From positions 1-43,058 of the forward strand of contig NZ_AKJL01000044.1 of assembly GCF_000282355.1 (NCBI RefSeq): 43,058 bases of DNA, in the 5' to 3' direction. Positions 1-7,978 of the stretch are shown piece after piece (positions within the stretch are counted from its first letter, which is position 1; each line of letters begins with the position of its first letter). The notes under the pieces were generated by a model that searched no databases, was not told the origin of the DNA, and saw only the letters and a list, made by a program, of their open reading frames with translations. The DNA comes from Pseudomonas sp. GM49 (lineage in GTDB: Bacteria > Pseudomonadota > Gammaproteobacteria > Pseudomonadales > Pseudomonadaceae). The position numbers and the translations under genes are program-made.

Positions 1-120
1 CGGCTGGTGTATCGCGACGGGTTGCCGGTCGCTGCCGAGATTGCCGGCAATCAACAGTTTTGGGGGGAGCTGGATCAGCAGGCTAGTGCCGAAGTGCGCA
101 GCAAGCTGATCCGGCATTAA
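1..120 (+). CDS. 3' end of a possible Lhr-like DEAD/DEAH helicase (partial)
   Basis: An open frame enters from the left edge and ends at TAA (118-120), giving the last 39 residues of a protein that starts outside the window. The tail contains RLVYRDGLPVA followed by an acidic/basic helix and ends in SKLIRH. The 'RDG.P.A' pattern resembles the extreme C-terminus of large Lhr-type superfamily 2 helicases of pseudomonads, but 39 residues are too few to be sure. It converges with the mechanosensitive channel gene, and a REP doublet lies between them. The protein identity is a guess; the presence of a real coding 3' end is better supported. Confidence 0.4.
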   Translation, partial: RLVYRDGLPVAAEIAGNQQFWGELDQQASAEVRSKLIRH

Positions 121-137
121 TGTCGTCTGGACCGGCC

Positions 138-220
138 CCATCGCGAGCAAGCTCGCTCCCACAGTTGATTTGTGTCGTTCGCAAATCCCCCTGTGGGAGC
201 GGGCTTGCCCGCGAAGAGGC
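138..220. repeat. REP doublet 1, between two converging genes
   Basis: Two copies of the roughly 22-bp Pseudomonas REP core lie in opposite orientation. The left copy reads CGCGAGCAAGCTCGCTCCCA (142-161) and the right copy is its reverse-strand variant (about 193-214) with GGGCTTGCCCGCG in the middle. Each copy is itself a small dyad (GCGAGC-tt-GCTCGC type). Centres are about 53 bp apart. Such paired REPs are mobilised by RAYT transposases encoded elsewhere in the genome; none is in this window. The position between two 3' ends is typical. Confidence 0.85.
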
Positions 221-239
221 CAGTACTGTCGACAAAAAA

Positions 240-2360
240 CTATTGAGACCGCGGCCGATCCGGCATCAGCACCGCCGCATGCTCCGGCTCAGCTCCAGCC
301 TCCAGCGGTGGCTCGACCGGATGCCGCGGCACCAGCGCCTGCTGTGGATAAGTTTGCGCGAAATGCACCCACGGGCAGTTATCCACAAGCTTTTTCAAAC
401 GCTGGTTGAAGGCCCGGCTCACTGCATATTGGCCACCGGACACCGTACGGAATTGCGCGGTCAACACCACGCCGTTGAGGTCCATTTTGTCGACGCCAAA
501 CACATCCAGCGGCCCTTGAAGGTTGTAGCGCAGGAACGGGTCGCTGCTGATGGAATGCCCGGCCTCGCGGATCAGTTCGATGGCCTTGTCGACATCGGTG
601 TCGTAGGTGAATTGCACCGAGAAAAACGCATAGGCGAATTGCCGCGATTGGTTGGTCACGGCCTTGATCTGGCCAAACGGCACCGAGTGCACGAAGCCCT
701 TGCCGTCGCGCAGGCGCAAGGTGCGGATGGTCAGGCCTTCGACGGTACCTGCGTGACCGGAATCGAGCACCACCCAGTCACCGATGGACAGGGTGTCTTC
801 GATGATGATGAACAGCCCGGTAATCACGTCCTGCACCAGTTGCTGGGAACCGAATCCGATTGCCAGGCCGATGACCCCGGCACCGGCCAGGAACGGCGCG
901 ACGTTGATCCCCAGGTTGGCCATGGTAGTGATCGCGCAAATCACCACCAGGATGATTTTGATCGCGTTGCGCAGCAGTGGCAGGATGGTTTTCACCCGCG
1001 TACTGGGCTGGCGCGCCGAGCGTTTGTTGGTCGGCGGTTTCAGGGCCTCCTGAATCGCCGTGTCGAGCACCACCCAGACCATCCAGGTCACCAGCAGGAT
1101 CAGGCCGATGTGGCTCAGGGAATCACTGATCGCCCGGCCCACGGCATTGCTCACCGCAAACTCGAACAGCGATACGCCCCAGATCCGCCCGAGAATATCG
1201 ATGAAGACCACGGCCATGCCGATGCGCAGCAAGGCGTGGGAAAGGTTGAGGAAGCGCTCCTTGTAGGCGCCGCTGCGGCGCAGGTCCGACTCGCTGCGCG
1301 CCTTGAACAGATGATGCAGCGTGGTGCTGAGAAACACCGTGGCAATCAGCAGCACCGTGGTGAACAAGGCGCTGCGCAGCACTCTCTGATTGTCCGCCCC
1401 GGCACCGATCAGGTTGATGATCGAAACCAGTACCATCAACAGAATCGGCCAGTACCAGAGCCCGGAAAATATCCGCAGGGTTTCACGCAACGCCGGCTGA
1501 CTGAGGCGCTGGGCCAGCGGCAGGATGCGGATCACATGGGCTACCGGACGACGCATGCGAATCACCAGCAAGCCGAAGGAAATCGACGCGGCCAACCCGG
1601 TAAACACGGCGATGCTGCTGGTGAGATTGTTGCCCAACTGATGGGCGATCTGCGGGCTGGTCAGAGCATCGCTCAAGGCCACCAGAAAGCCGATACCGAA
1701 CAACGGCCAGGGACTTTTCTCACGGATGATCTGCACCGCGCGGCGCTTGTGGCCGGCATTGAATATCACCATCAGCGACATCACCAATGACGCGGCAAAG
1801 ATCCCCGCGCTTGTGGCATAAGCCAGACACAGCGCCAACGCCCGGCCCGCCGATATCGGCAAAAACTGGCTGGCATAAATCGTCAACGGCAGACTGACCA
1901 CTGCCGGAAGGGCGTAGGGCAGCACGTAACCGAGCAATGCCTGGCCCCGTTCGCGACTGAGCAGTAATCGCTGCTCACACAGGCGTCTGGCGGTCAGCCG
2001 CCCAAGCAGCCAAAGCCCGGCAAACACGGCCGCCCACACGCAGGTCAGCAGCAGGAAATCCCCGGCGACGCTCCAGGGCGAACGGGCCGATGGCTGATTG
2101 ACCAGTTGCTCCACTTCTTCGGCTGCGCGATCGGCACGCAGGCGCCAGGTGTCGACCAGATTTTCGTTGAGATCGAGTTTGCTCTGGGCCTCGTCGATGC
2201 TTGAACTGATGGCACCGAGCAAACCGCCCTGTACCAGCGGCTCGGGGTGGGCCAGCGGTGTCGCGGCGGCCGGCAGCCCCGGTATCGCGGCAGCTTCCAG
2301 TTCCTCGCTGCCCAGAAGCAGTAACGCCCCCAGCAGTATCGCGCTCTTGAGCCTGATCAA
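240..2360 (-). CDS. MscS-family mechanosensitive ion channel (YbiO-like)
   Basis: A 706-residue inner-membrane channel expected to open under membrane tension during hypo-osmotic shock. The N-terminus looks like a signal peptide (hydrophobic run, then ELEAAA). An extracytoplasmic segment and several membrane spans follow. The MscS core is near residues 485-505, where the glycine/alanine-rich pore helix reads GVIGLAIGFGSQQLV, followed by the beta domain (IEDTLSIGDWV). Length and layout resemble the large E. coli MscS paralogue YbiO. The start is set at a TTG (2360) because AAAGGAG lies 8 bases upstream and the signal peptide begins there. An upstream frame to 2495 would add 45 low-complexity residues over the intergenic region. 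It diverges from the MFS gene at 2581. Confidence 0.85.
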   Translation of the reverse strand: MIRLKSAILLGALLLLGSEELEAAAIPGLPAAATPLAHPEPLVQGGLLGAISSSIDEAQSKLDLNENLVDTWRLRADRAAEEVEQLVNQPSARSPWSVAGDFLLLTCVWAAVFAGLWLLGRLTARRLCEQRLLLSRERGQALLGYVLPYALPAVVSLPLTIYASQFLPISAGRALALCLAYATSAGIFAASLVMSLMVIFNAGHKRRAVQIIREKSPWPLFGIGFLVALSDALTSPQIAHQLGNNLTSSIAVFTGLAASISFGLLVIRMRRPVAHVIRILPLAQRLSQPALRETLRIFSGLWYWPILLMVLVSIINLIGAGADNQRVLRSALFTTVLLIATVFLSTTLHHLFKARSESDLRRSGAYKERFLNLSHALLRIGMAVVFIDILGRIWGVSLFEFAVSNAVGRAISDSLSHIGLILLVTWMVWVVLDTAIQEALKPPTNKRSARQPSTRVKTILPLLRNAIKIILVVICAITTMANLGINVAPFLAGAGVIGLAIGFGSQQLVQDVITGLFIIIEDTLSIGDWVVLDSGHAGTVEGLTIRTLRLRDGKGFVHSVPFGQIKAVTNQSRQFAYAFFSVQFTYDTDVDKAIELIREAGHSISSDPFLRYNLQGPLDVFGVDKMDLNGVVLTAQFRTVSGGQYAVSRAFNQRLKKLVDNCPWVHFAQTYPQQALVPRHPVEPPLEAGAEPEHAAVLMPDRPRSQ

Positions 2361-2475
2361 AGCACCCGCTCCTTTGGCTGTGTCTGTAAGGAACTGATCG
2401 AGAAATGCCGGGCAAGTTCGGGCATTGCCAGCGGATCGCCGGATGGCGGCGCCACAAGTATGCACCCGCCTTCGC

Positions 2476-2502
2476 GATATTTGATCTGTACGCAAATATC
2501 AA
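2476..2502. promoter_or_regulatory. Palindromic operator candidate between divergent mscS-like and MFS genes
   Basis: A perfect 8-bp inverted repeat, GATATTTG (2476-2483) and CAAATATC (2493-2500), has a 9-bp spacer. A second nested symmetry, TTGAT (2481-2485) with ATCAA (2498-2502), overlaps it. The site is A+T-rich in a G+C-rich neighbourhood and sits about 80 bp before the MFS start and 115 bp before the channel start. It looks like a dimeric repressor or activator site, but no regulator gene lies next to it, so the ligand and protein family are unknown. Confidence 0.4.
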
Positions 2503-2580
2503 ATGCCCATCCCTGTATTTTTCCGTACGAGCCAAACCCCGACACTGCGCTCCATCGAATCAACCACCGGAGTTGCAGCC

Positions 2581-3792
2581 ATGCCCATTGCCCTGCTCGC
2601 GCTGACCCTCAGCGCCTTCGCCATCGGGACGACCGAGTTCGTCATCGTTGGCCTGTTACCCACCATCGGCGCCGACCTCGGCGTCAGTCTGCCGTCCGCC
2701 GGCCTGCTGGTCAGCCTGTATGCCCTTGGCGTCGCCGTCGGCGCCCCGGTGCTGACCGCCCTCACCGGCAAGGTGCCGCGCAAATTGCTGCTGTTGTCGC
2801 TGATGGTGCTGTTCACCCTCGGCAACCTGCTGGCGTGGCAAGCACCGAGCTACGAGTCGTTGATCCTCGCCCGGATTGTCACCGGCCTGGCCCACGGGGT
2901 GTTTTTCTCGATCGGCTCGACCATCGCAACCAGTCTAGTGCCGAAGGAAAAAGCCGCCAGCGCGATTGCCATCATGTTCACCGGCCTGACCGTGGCGCTG
3001 GTCACCGGCGTGCCGCTGGGGACATTCATCGGCCAGCATTTCGGCTGGCGTGAAACCTTCCTTGCCGTTTCGGCACTGGGTGTCATCGCCTTCATCGGCA
3101 GCCTGATCTACGTGCCGAAAAATATCGCCCACAGCAAACCCGCGTCGTTGTTGCAGCAATTGCAGGTGCTCAAGCAACCTCGCCTGTTGCTGGTGTATGC
3201 GATGACGGCCGTTGGCTACGGCGGCTCGTTCACCGCCTTTACCTTTCTCGCGCCGATTCTTCAGGACCTCTCCGGCTTCAGCGCCAGCACCGTCAGCCTG
3301 GTGTTGCTGGTCTATGGCATCTCCGTGGCCGTCGGCAATATCTGGGGCGGCAAACTGGCGGACAAACGCGGTCCGATCAGCGCCCTGAAACTCATTTTTG
3401 CCCTGCTCGCCGCCGTGCTGTTCGCGCTGACCTTCACTGCCGGAAATCCTTGGCTGGCGCTGGCCACCGTGCTGGTCTGGGGTGCCGTGGCATTCGGCAA
3501 CGTGCCGGGATTGCAGGTGTACGTGGTGCGCCAGGCCGAACATCACACACCGCAGGCCGTGGATGTGGCATCCGGCCTGAACATCGCGGCGTTCAACCTC
3601 GGCATTGCCGGTGGTGCCTGGGGCGGTGGCCTAATCGTCGCCCACATGGGGTTGATTCATACCGCGTGGATCGGTGGCCTGGTGGTGCTGGTGGCGCTGG
3701 CATTGACCGCGTGGAGTGGTCGTCTTGATCGCCTCGGCCCGGTGTATGCCGAACCGGCTGAAGGCTCCTCACGCGTTGTAACAGGACACTGA
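2581..3792 (+). CDS. DHA1-family MFS transporter
   Basis: A 403-residue major facilitator with about 12 membrane helices, probably a proton-coupled drug or metabolite exporter in the inner membrane. The first helix carries FAIGTTEFVIVGLLP, typical of the AraJ/YdhP/NepI branch of the DHA1 group. The loop 2-3 region (GAPVLTALTGKVPRK) matches the usual MFS motif A position, and helix 5 has GVPLGTFIGQHFGWR. The start at 2581 is preferred because GGAG lies about 8 bases upstream and homologues begin just before the first helix; an upstream in-frame ATG at 2503 falls inside the operator region. The substrate cannot be told from sequence. A REP doublet follows the stop codon. Confidence 0.85.
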   Translation: MPIALLALTLSAFAIGTTEFVIVGLLPTIGADLGVSLPSAGLLVSLYALGVAVGAPVLTALTGKVPRKLLLLSLMVLFTLGNLLAWQAPSYESLILARIVTGLAHGVFFSIGSTIATSLVPKEKAASAIAIMFTGLTVALVTGVPLGTFIGQHFGWRETFLAVSALGVIAFIGSLIYVPKNIAHSKPASLLQQLQVLKQPRLLLVYAMTAVGYGGSFTAFTFLAPILQDLSGFSASTVSLVLLVYGISVAVGNIWGGKLADKRGPISALKLIFALLAAVLFALTFTAGNPWLALATVLVWGAVAFGNVPGLQVYVVRQAEHHTPQAVDVASGLNIAAFNLGIAGGAWGGGLIVAHMGLIHTAWIGGLVVLVALALTAWSGRLDRLGPVYAEPAEGSSRVVTGH

Positions 3793-3798
3793 TAAACC

Positions 3799-3890
3799 CT
3801 GTGGGAGCGGGCTTGCTCGCGAAGGCGTCGGCACACTCAACAATGAGGTGACTGACACACCGCTTTCGCGAGCAAGCTCGCTCCCACACT
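3799..3890. repeat. REP doublet 2, downstream of the MFS gene
   Basis: Two REP cores in opposite orientation: GTGGGAGCGGGCTTGCTCGC (3801-3820) and CGCGAGCAAGCTCGCTCCCA (3867-3886). Centre-to-centre distance is about 65 bp. The order is the reverse of doublet 1 (plus copy first, minus copy second). The doublet lies between two genes pointing the same way, so it may also form mRNA hairpins protecting the MFS transcript 3' end (inference). Confidence 0.85.
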
Positions 3891-3936
3891 TGTTCGGTGG
3901 TGCTCTGTAGAAAATGTACCGTCCGTAGTCCCATCG

Positions 3937-3979
3937 AAACTTTCGCCGCTACCCCGCAGTCACCCAAAGACAGGGGTAG
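3937..3979 (+). promoter_or_regulatory. Candidate promoter region of the ybhP-clsB-ybhN operon
   Basis: AAACTT (3937-3942), a 16-bp spacer and GTCACC (3959-3964) loosely resemble the extracytoplasmic-stress sigma factor pattern of pseudomonads (AlgU: GAACTT-N16/17-TCTGA), with mismatches. A perfect 7-bp inverted repeat, CTACCCC (3949-3955) and GGGGTAG (3973-3979), overlaps the -10 area. Both are weak evidence alone. An envelope-stress promoter would suit a membrane-lipid operon, but this is inference. Confidence 0.25.
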
Positions 3980-3995
3980 TCAGGCGACAGGTGAC

Positions 3996-4808
3996 ATGAC
4001 AGCGAATCACACCGGTATTCCCGCACACTCAAATGCAACCGACTTGCCGGTACAGGGTCCGTCCGTCACTTGTCGTTTCACGGTGCTGACGGTCAACACC
4101 CATAAAGGTTTCACCGCGCTGAACCGGCGTTTCATCCTGCCGGAACTGCGTGAAGCGGTGCGCAGCGTGTCTGCCGACGTGGTGTTTTTGCAGGAAGTCC
4201 ACGGCACCCACGAGCAGCACCCCAGGCGCTACACCAACTGGCCAGCGATGCCGCAATACGAGTTCCTCGCCGACACCCTGTGGCCGCAGTTCGCCTATGG
4301 ACGCAATGCGGTGTATCCGGCGGGCGATCACGGCAATGCGCTGTTGTCGAAATTCCAGATCATCCGCCACGACAACCTCGACGTGTCCATCAGCGGGCAC
4401 GAGAACCGCGGGCTGTTGCATTGCGTGTTGCGTTTGCCCGGCGACGGCCAGGAGGTGCATACGATTTGCGTGCATCTGGGGTTGCGCGAAACCCACCGCA
4501 CGGCACAACTGAAATTGCTCGCCCAGCGTCTGGACGCCCTGCCGGGCGATGCCCCAGTGATCGTCGCCGGCGACTTCAACGACTGGCGCCAGCGCGCCGA
4601 TGCGTTGCTCAAGCCCAGCGGTTTGCGTGAAGTCTTCGCCGCGCACCATGGCAAACCGGCGCGCAGTTTCCCCGCGCGCTTGCCGGTATTGCGCCTGGAC
4701 CGTATCTACGTGCGCAACCTCAAGGCCAGCCATCCACGCGTGCTGAAAATCCGGCCCTGGTCGCACCTTTCCGACCACGTCCCACTGTCGGTGGAGATCG
4801 AGCTATGA
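3996..4808 (+). CDS. ybhP: YbhP-like endonuclease/exonuclease/phosphatase-family protein
   Basis: A 270-residue cytoplasmic-type protein of the DNase I-like EEP fold. The family landmarks appear in order: LTVNTHKGF, the metal-binding [31 protein letters not shown] and the catalytic SDHVPL near the C-terminus. In E. coli the homologue YbhP lies next to clsB (ybhO) and ybhN, and the same trio is found here. Its substrate is not established; a phosphodiesterase acting on lipid head groups is possible from context. The ATG at 3996 is chosen because AGGTGA directly precedes it and the preceding 33 codons look non-coding. The stop overlaps the clsB start (ATGA), indicating translational coupling. 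Confidence 0.85.
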   Translation: MTANHTGIPAHSNATDLPVQGPSVTCRFTVLTVNTHKGFTALNRRFILPELREAVRSVSADVVFLQEVHGTHEQHPRRYTNWPAMPQYEFLADTLWPQFAYGRNAVYPAGDHGNALLSKFQIIRHDNLDVSISGHENRGLLHCVLRLPGDGQEVHTICVHLGLRETHRTAQLKLLAQRLDALPGDAPVIVAGDFNDWRQRADALLKPSGLREVFAAHHGKPARSFPARLPVLRLDRIYVRNLKASHPRVLKIRPWSHLSDHVPLSVEIEL

Positions 4809-6097
4809 GCAGCCAGTCGATGGAAAAAACCACGCTGGAACACATCCCTGCTCCGCCCACCCGCGAGCCAATAGCGGTCGATATCGAATACGGCTGGCAA
4901 GGCAGCAATCGCGTCGAGTTGCTGGAAAACGGCGAAGCGTATTTTCCCCGGGTTTTTGAAGCCCTGCGCCGGGCGCAAAGTGAAATCCTGCTGGAAACCT
5001 TCATTCTGTTCGAGGACAAGGTCGGCAATGAGCTGCAACAAATCCTGATCGAAGCCGCTCAACGTGGTGTTCGCACCACCGTCAGCCTCGACGGTTTTGG
5101 CTGTGGCGAACTGAGTAGCGGATTCCTCACCGCCCTGACCGCAGCCGGCGTGCACCTGCAAATGTTCGACCCGGCACCGAAACGCCTGGGCATCCGCACC
5201 AACTGGTTCCGGCGCCTGCACCGCAAGATTGTGGTGGTGGATGGCAGCGTCGCATTCGTCGGCGGGATCAACTTTTCCGCCGATCATCTGGCCGACTTCG
5301 GTCCCGAGGCCAAACAGGATTATTCCGTAGAAGTTCAGGGTCCGGCCGTTGCCGATATCCATCACTTCGCCCTGCTGCAATGTGGTCGCCCGGTGCGGGC
5401 AAAATACTGGTGGCAGCGGCGCCGGGTGCGACGTTCGGAACTGGCCCTCAACGATCATGATGGCCAGGTGCGGTTGGTGTACCGCGACAACGGGGAACAC
5501 CCGAACGACATCGAAGAGGTTTACCGCCAGGTGTTGCGTCAGGCACAGCGCAGGGTGGTGATCGCCAACGCCTACTTCTTTCCCGGTTTCCGCTTGCTGC
5601 GCGAGATCCGCAACGCGGCCCGCCGTGGCGTTGATGTGCGGCTGATCCTGCAGGGACAGCCAGACATGCCGGTGGCCAGGCTCGCCGCGCGCATGACTTA
5701 CGATTACCTGCTCAAGTCCGGGGTGAAGATCTACGAATATTGCGACCGCCCGCTGCACGGCAAAGTCGCGCTGGTGGACGAAGACTGGAGCACCGTCGGT
5801 TCCAGCAACCTGGACCCGTTGAGCCTGTCGATGAATCTGGAAGCCAACGTGCTGATCCGCGACCAAGGCTTCAATCGTCATTTGTTCGATCGCCTGGAAG
5901 ACCTCAGCGACAACCATTGCAAGGCCATGTCTCCCGATATCGCGCCACGAGGTCGCGTCTGGCACATGACCGTCGGTTTTCTGGTGTTTCACTTCCTGCG
6001 GCATTTCCCGGCGTGGGCCGGTTGGCTGCCGGCGCATAAACCTCGCCTGAAACCCTTCCCTCCTCCGACCGGGAGCGCTGACCATGAACCGCGCTGA
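4805..6097 (+). CDS. clsB: Cardiolipin synthase B (phospholipase D family)
   Basis: A 430-residue protein that in E. coli makes cardiolipin by phosphatidyl transfer at the inner membrane. Both phospholipase D HKD motifs are intact. The first starts at His139 ([18 protein letters not shown]) and the second at His318 ([18 protein letters not shown]), each with the downstream Asp and Gly/Ser residues. There is no N-terminal membrane anchor, which separates ClsB from ClsA. It overlaps ybhP by 4 bases at the start and ybhN by 14 bases at the end, so the three genes form one tightly coupled operon. Length is close to E. coli ClsB (413). Confidence 0.92.
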   Translation: MSSQSMEKTTLEHIPAPPTREPIAVDIEYGWQGSNRVELLENGEAYFPRVFEALRRAQSEILLETFILFEDKVGNELQQILIEAAQRGVRTTVSLDGFGCGELSSGFLTALTAAGVHLQMFDPAPKRLGIRTNWFRRLHRKIVVVDGSVAFVGGINFSADHLADFGPEAKQDYSVEVQGPAVADIHHFALLQCGRPVRAKYWWQRRRVRRSELALNDHDGQVRLVYRDNGEHPNDIEEVYRQVLRQAQRRVVIANAYFFPGFRLLREIRNAARRGVDVRLILQGQPDMPVARLAARMTYDYLLKSGVKIYEYCDRPLHGKVALVDEDWSTVGSSNLDPLSLSMNLEANVLIRDQGFNRHLFDRLEDLSDNHCKAMSPDIAPRGRVWHMTVGFLVFHFLRHFPAWAGWLPAHKPRLKPFPPPTGSADHEPR

Positions 6098-7070
6098 GAG
6101 CCACGCGTCAGCCTCCGCCAAACACTCGGGCAAGCCCCACTGGAGCCGCTGGAAACGACCGCTGACGATGCTGTTTTTCCTGATGCTGATCGTGCTGTTC
6201 ACAATGCTCGCCCAGCGCATCGAGTGGGACGAAGTGTTCGATAACCTGGCCGATTTCAAGGTGCGTACGCTGATCATTGCGTCGGGGCTGACCCTGGTGA
6301 GTTTTCTGGTGTACGCCTGCTTTGACCTTATCGGCCGCACCTACATCCGCCAGAACCTGACGTGGAAACAGATCCTGCCCGTGGGAATCATCAGCTATGC
6401 CTTTAACCTGAATCTAAGCGCCTGGGTCGGCGGCATCGCCATGCGTTACCGGTTGTATTCGCGGCTCGGGGTGAGCAAGAGCAACATCGCGAAAATTCTC
6501 GGACTGAGCCTGGCAACCAACTGGTTCGGCTACATGGTGATTGCCGGCGCAGTGTTCAGCAGCGGGCTGGTGCGCATGCCGCCGGGCTGGAAACTCAGCA
6601 GTAGCGCGCTGCAAGGCGTGGGGGTCTTGTTATTGCTGCTGAGCGCCGGGTACCTGGCGGCGTGCAGGTTTGCCAAACGTCGGGAGTGGGCGATTCGCGG
6701 CATGGAAATCGACCTGCCGTCGCTACGCATGGCGGTGCTGCAACTGGCGCTCGGGGCACTGAACTGGTCGCTGATGGCAGCGGTGATTTTCATGTTGCTG
6801 CCGGGCAAGCTCGACTATCCACTGGTGCTCGGGGTGTTGTTGATCAGCGCCATCGCCGGAGTCATCACGCACATCCCGGCCGGGCTCGGCGTGCTCGAGG
6901 CGGTGTTCGTTGCGCTGCTGCAACACGAGTTTTCGCGGGGCAGCCTGGTGGCGGGCTTGCTGGCCTATCGGGCGATTTATTTCATCCTGCCGTTGTTGAT
7001 TGCCCTGGTGATGTACCTGCTGGTGGAAGCCAAGGCCAAGTCGTTACGGATTGCGAAGAAATCCAAATAA
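6084..7070 (+). CDS. ybhN: YbhN-like multi-spanning membrane protein (LPG synthase transmembrane domain family)
   Basis: A 328-residue inner-membrane protein with about eight hydrophobic spans and a basic C-terminus (KAKSLRIAKKSK). It belongs to the family shared with the membrane domain of lysylphosphatidylglycerol synthase (flippase-like); the conserved stretch GVITHIPAGLGVLEAVF lies near residues 258-274. There is no aminoacyl-transferase domain, so it is not an MprF enzyme. Together with ClsB and YbhP it suggests handling of anionic phospholipids, perhaps moving a lipid across the membrane; this last point is inference. The ATG at 6084 overlaps the clsB 3' end. A REP doublet follows. Confidence 0.85.
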   Translation: MNRAESHASASAKHSGKPHWSRWKRPLTMLFFLMLIVLFTMLAQRIEWDEVFDNLADFKVRTLIIASGLTLVSFLVYACFDLIGRTYIRQNLTWKQILPVGIISYAFNLNLSAWVGGIAMRYRLYSRLGVSKSNIAKILGLSLATNWFGYMVIAGAVFSSGLVRMPPGWKLSSSALQGVGVLLLLLSAGYLAACRFAKRREWAIRGMEIDLPSLRMAVLQLALGALNWSLMAAVIFMLLPGKLDYPLVLGVLLISAIAGVITHIPAGLGVLEAVFVALLQHEFSRGSLVAGLLAYRAIYFILPLLIALVMYLLVEAKAKSLRIAKKSK

Positions 7071-7090
7071 TTTGTGGTGCATCCAGGACC

Positions 7091-7191
7091 GCCATCGCGA
7101 GCAAGCTCGCTCCCACCTTTGATCTGCGTAAGTCATACATTGTGAGTTCACACGGGCCCACTGTGGGAGCGGGCTTGCCCGCGAAGGCGTC
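7091..7191. repeat. REP doublet 3, between converging ybhN and hydrolase genes
   Basis: Minus-orientation core CGCGAGCAAGCTCGCTCCCA (about 7096-7115) and plus-orientation core GTGGGAGCGGGCTTGCCCGC (7163-7182), centres about 69 bp apart. The right copy has the same GGGCTTGCCC variant as the right copy of doublet 1. It occupies most of the 140-bp space between two 3' ends. No separate intrinsic terminator was seen, so the REP hairpins may serve that role. Confidence 0.85.
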
Positions 7192-7210
7192 CGAAAGCAC
7201 AGCGCAAATC

Positions 7211-7978
7211 TCAGGACGATTGAATAATGCTCAACCGCTCCCCCACCACCATCTCGGTAATCCAGCCCACCAGAATCGAGGTGTAAGCCTGCTGTGAAAC
7301 CGGGTCGCTCAATCCATGGTCGGCACCGTCGATGATGCGGTGGGTCAGCGAGTGAGTCTGCTGGCAGGCCGCGCGGTAACTCATGATCGTCGCGTGGGGC
7401 ACGTGTTCGTCAGTCTCTGACTGCACCAACAGCACATCCCCGGTGAACAGCGAACAGGCATGCAAGGCACGATTGCTGTCGACGCACACCAGGGTGCTTC
7501 GGTAATCGCGCAGATCCAGCTTGTCCAGATCGCGCTTCGGCGTGTGCCATTGCTCGTCGCGATACAGCGCCGGCACCCGCAGTGCCAGCCAGCGAACGGG
7601 CCTGAGCGAGGTCAGAATCGCGGCCAGATAACCACCGTAACTGGTGCCGACCACGGCAATCGCCGAGGTATCGAGGGCCGGGTGCGCGAGCAAACGGTCA
7701 TAGGCCGCCAGCAAGTCACGCAAATTGTCTTCCCGGGTCACCCGGGACAATGGAATGCCGGTGCCGCCGGTGCCACCGGTGTGCCCGCGCAGGTCAAAGG
7801 TCAGGCACACACAGCCCAAACCGGCGATGCCTTTGGCGCGTTCCAGGTCCCGTTCCTGACTACCGCCCCAGCCGTGCACGAAGAGCACGCCGGGGACCTT
7901 CGATTTGGGACTCAGAAAAGTCCCGCTCATGTGTTCATTGTCTATGTCGATCTGAATGGATTCGCTTCTAGCCGTCAT
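7211..7978 (-). CDS. Alpha/beta-hydrolase (dienelactone hydrolase/prolyl-peptidase-like)
   Basis: A 255-residue soluble serine hydrolase. The oxyanion-hole motif HGWGG is at residues 35-39. The nucleophile elbow GTSYGG places the serine at 113, the acid is probably Asp190 (SETDEHVP) and the histidine His221 (GADHGLS). The small helical lid between the nucleophile and the acid fits esterases of the dienelactone hydrolase/BAAT-like group. The ATG at 7978 is used; a TTG at 7987 is an alternative and neither has a strong ribosome-binding site. The gene overlaps the end of the DUF3182 gene by 11 bases and is probably translated by coupling to it. Substrate unknown. Confidence 0.85.
   Translation of the reverse strand: MTARSESIQIDIDNEHMSGTFLSPKSKVPGVLFVHGWGGSQERDLERAKGIAGLGCVCLTFDLRGHTGGTGGTGIPLSRVTREDNLRDLLAAYDRLLAHPALDTSAIAVVGTSYGGYLAAILTSLRPVRWLALRVPALYRDEQWHTPKRDLDKLDLRDYRSTLVCVDSNRALHACSLFTGDVLLVQSETDEHVPHATIMSYRAACQQTHSLTHRIIDGADHGLSDPVSQQAYTSILVGWITEMVVGERLSIIQSS

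Noticed and set aside
120..1790. A 556-codon plus-strand frame opposite the mscS-like gene
   Set aside because: Antisense shadow; the MscS pore motif and signal peptide support the minus-strand gene.
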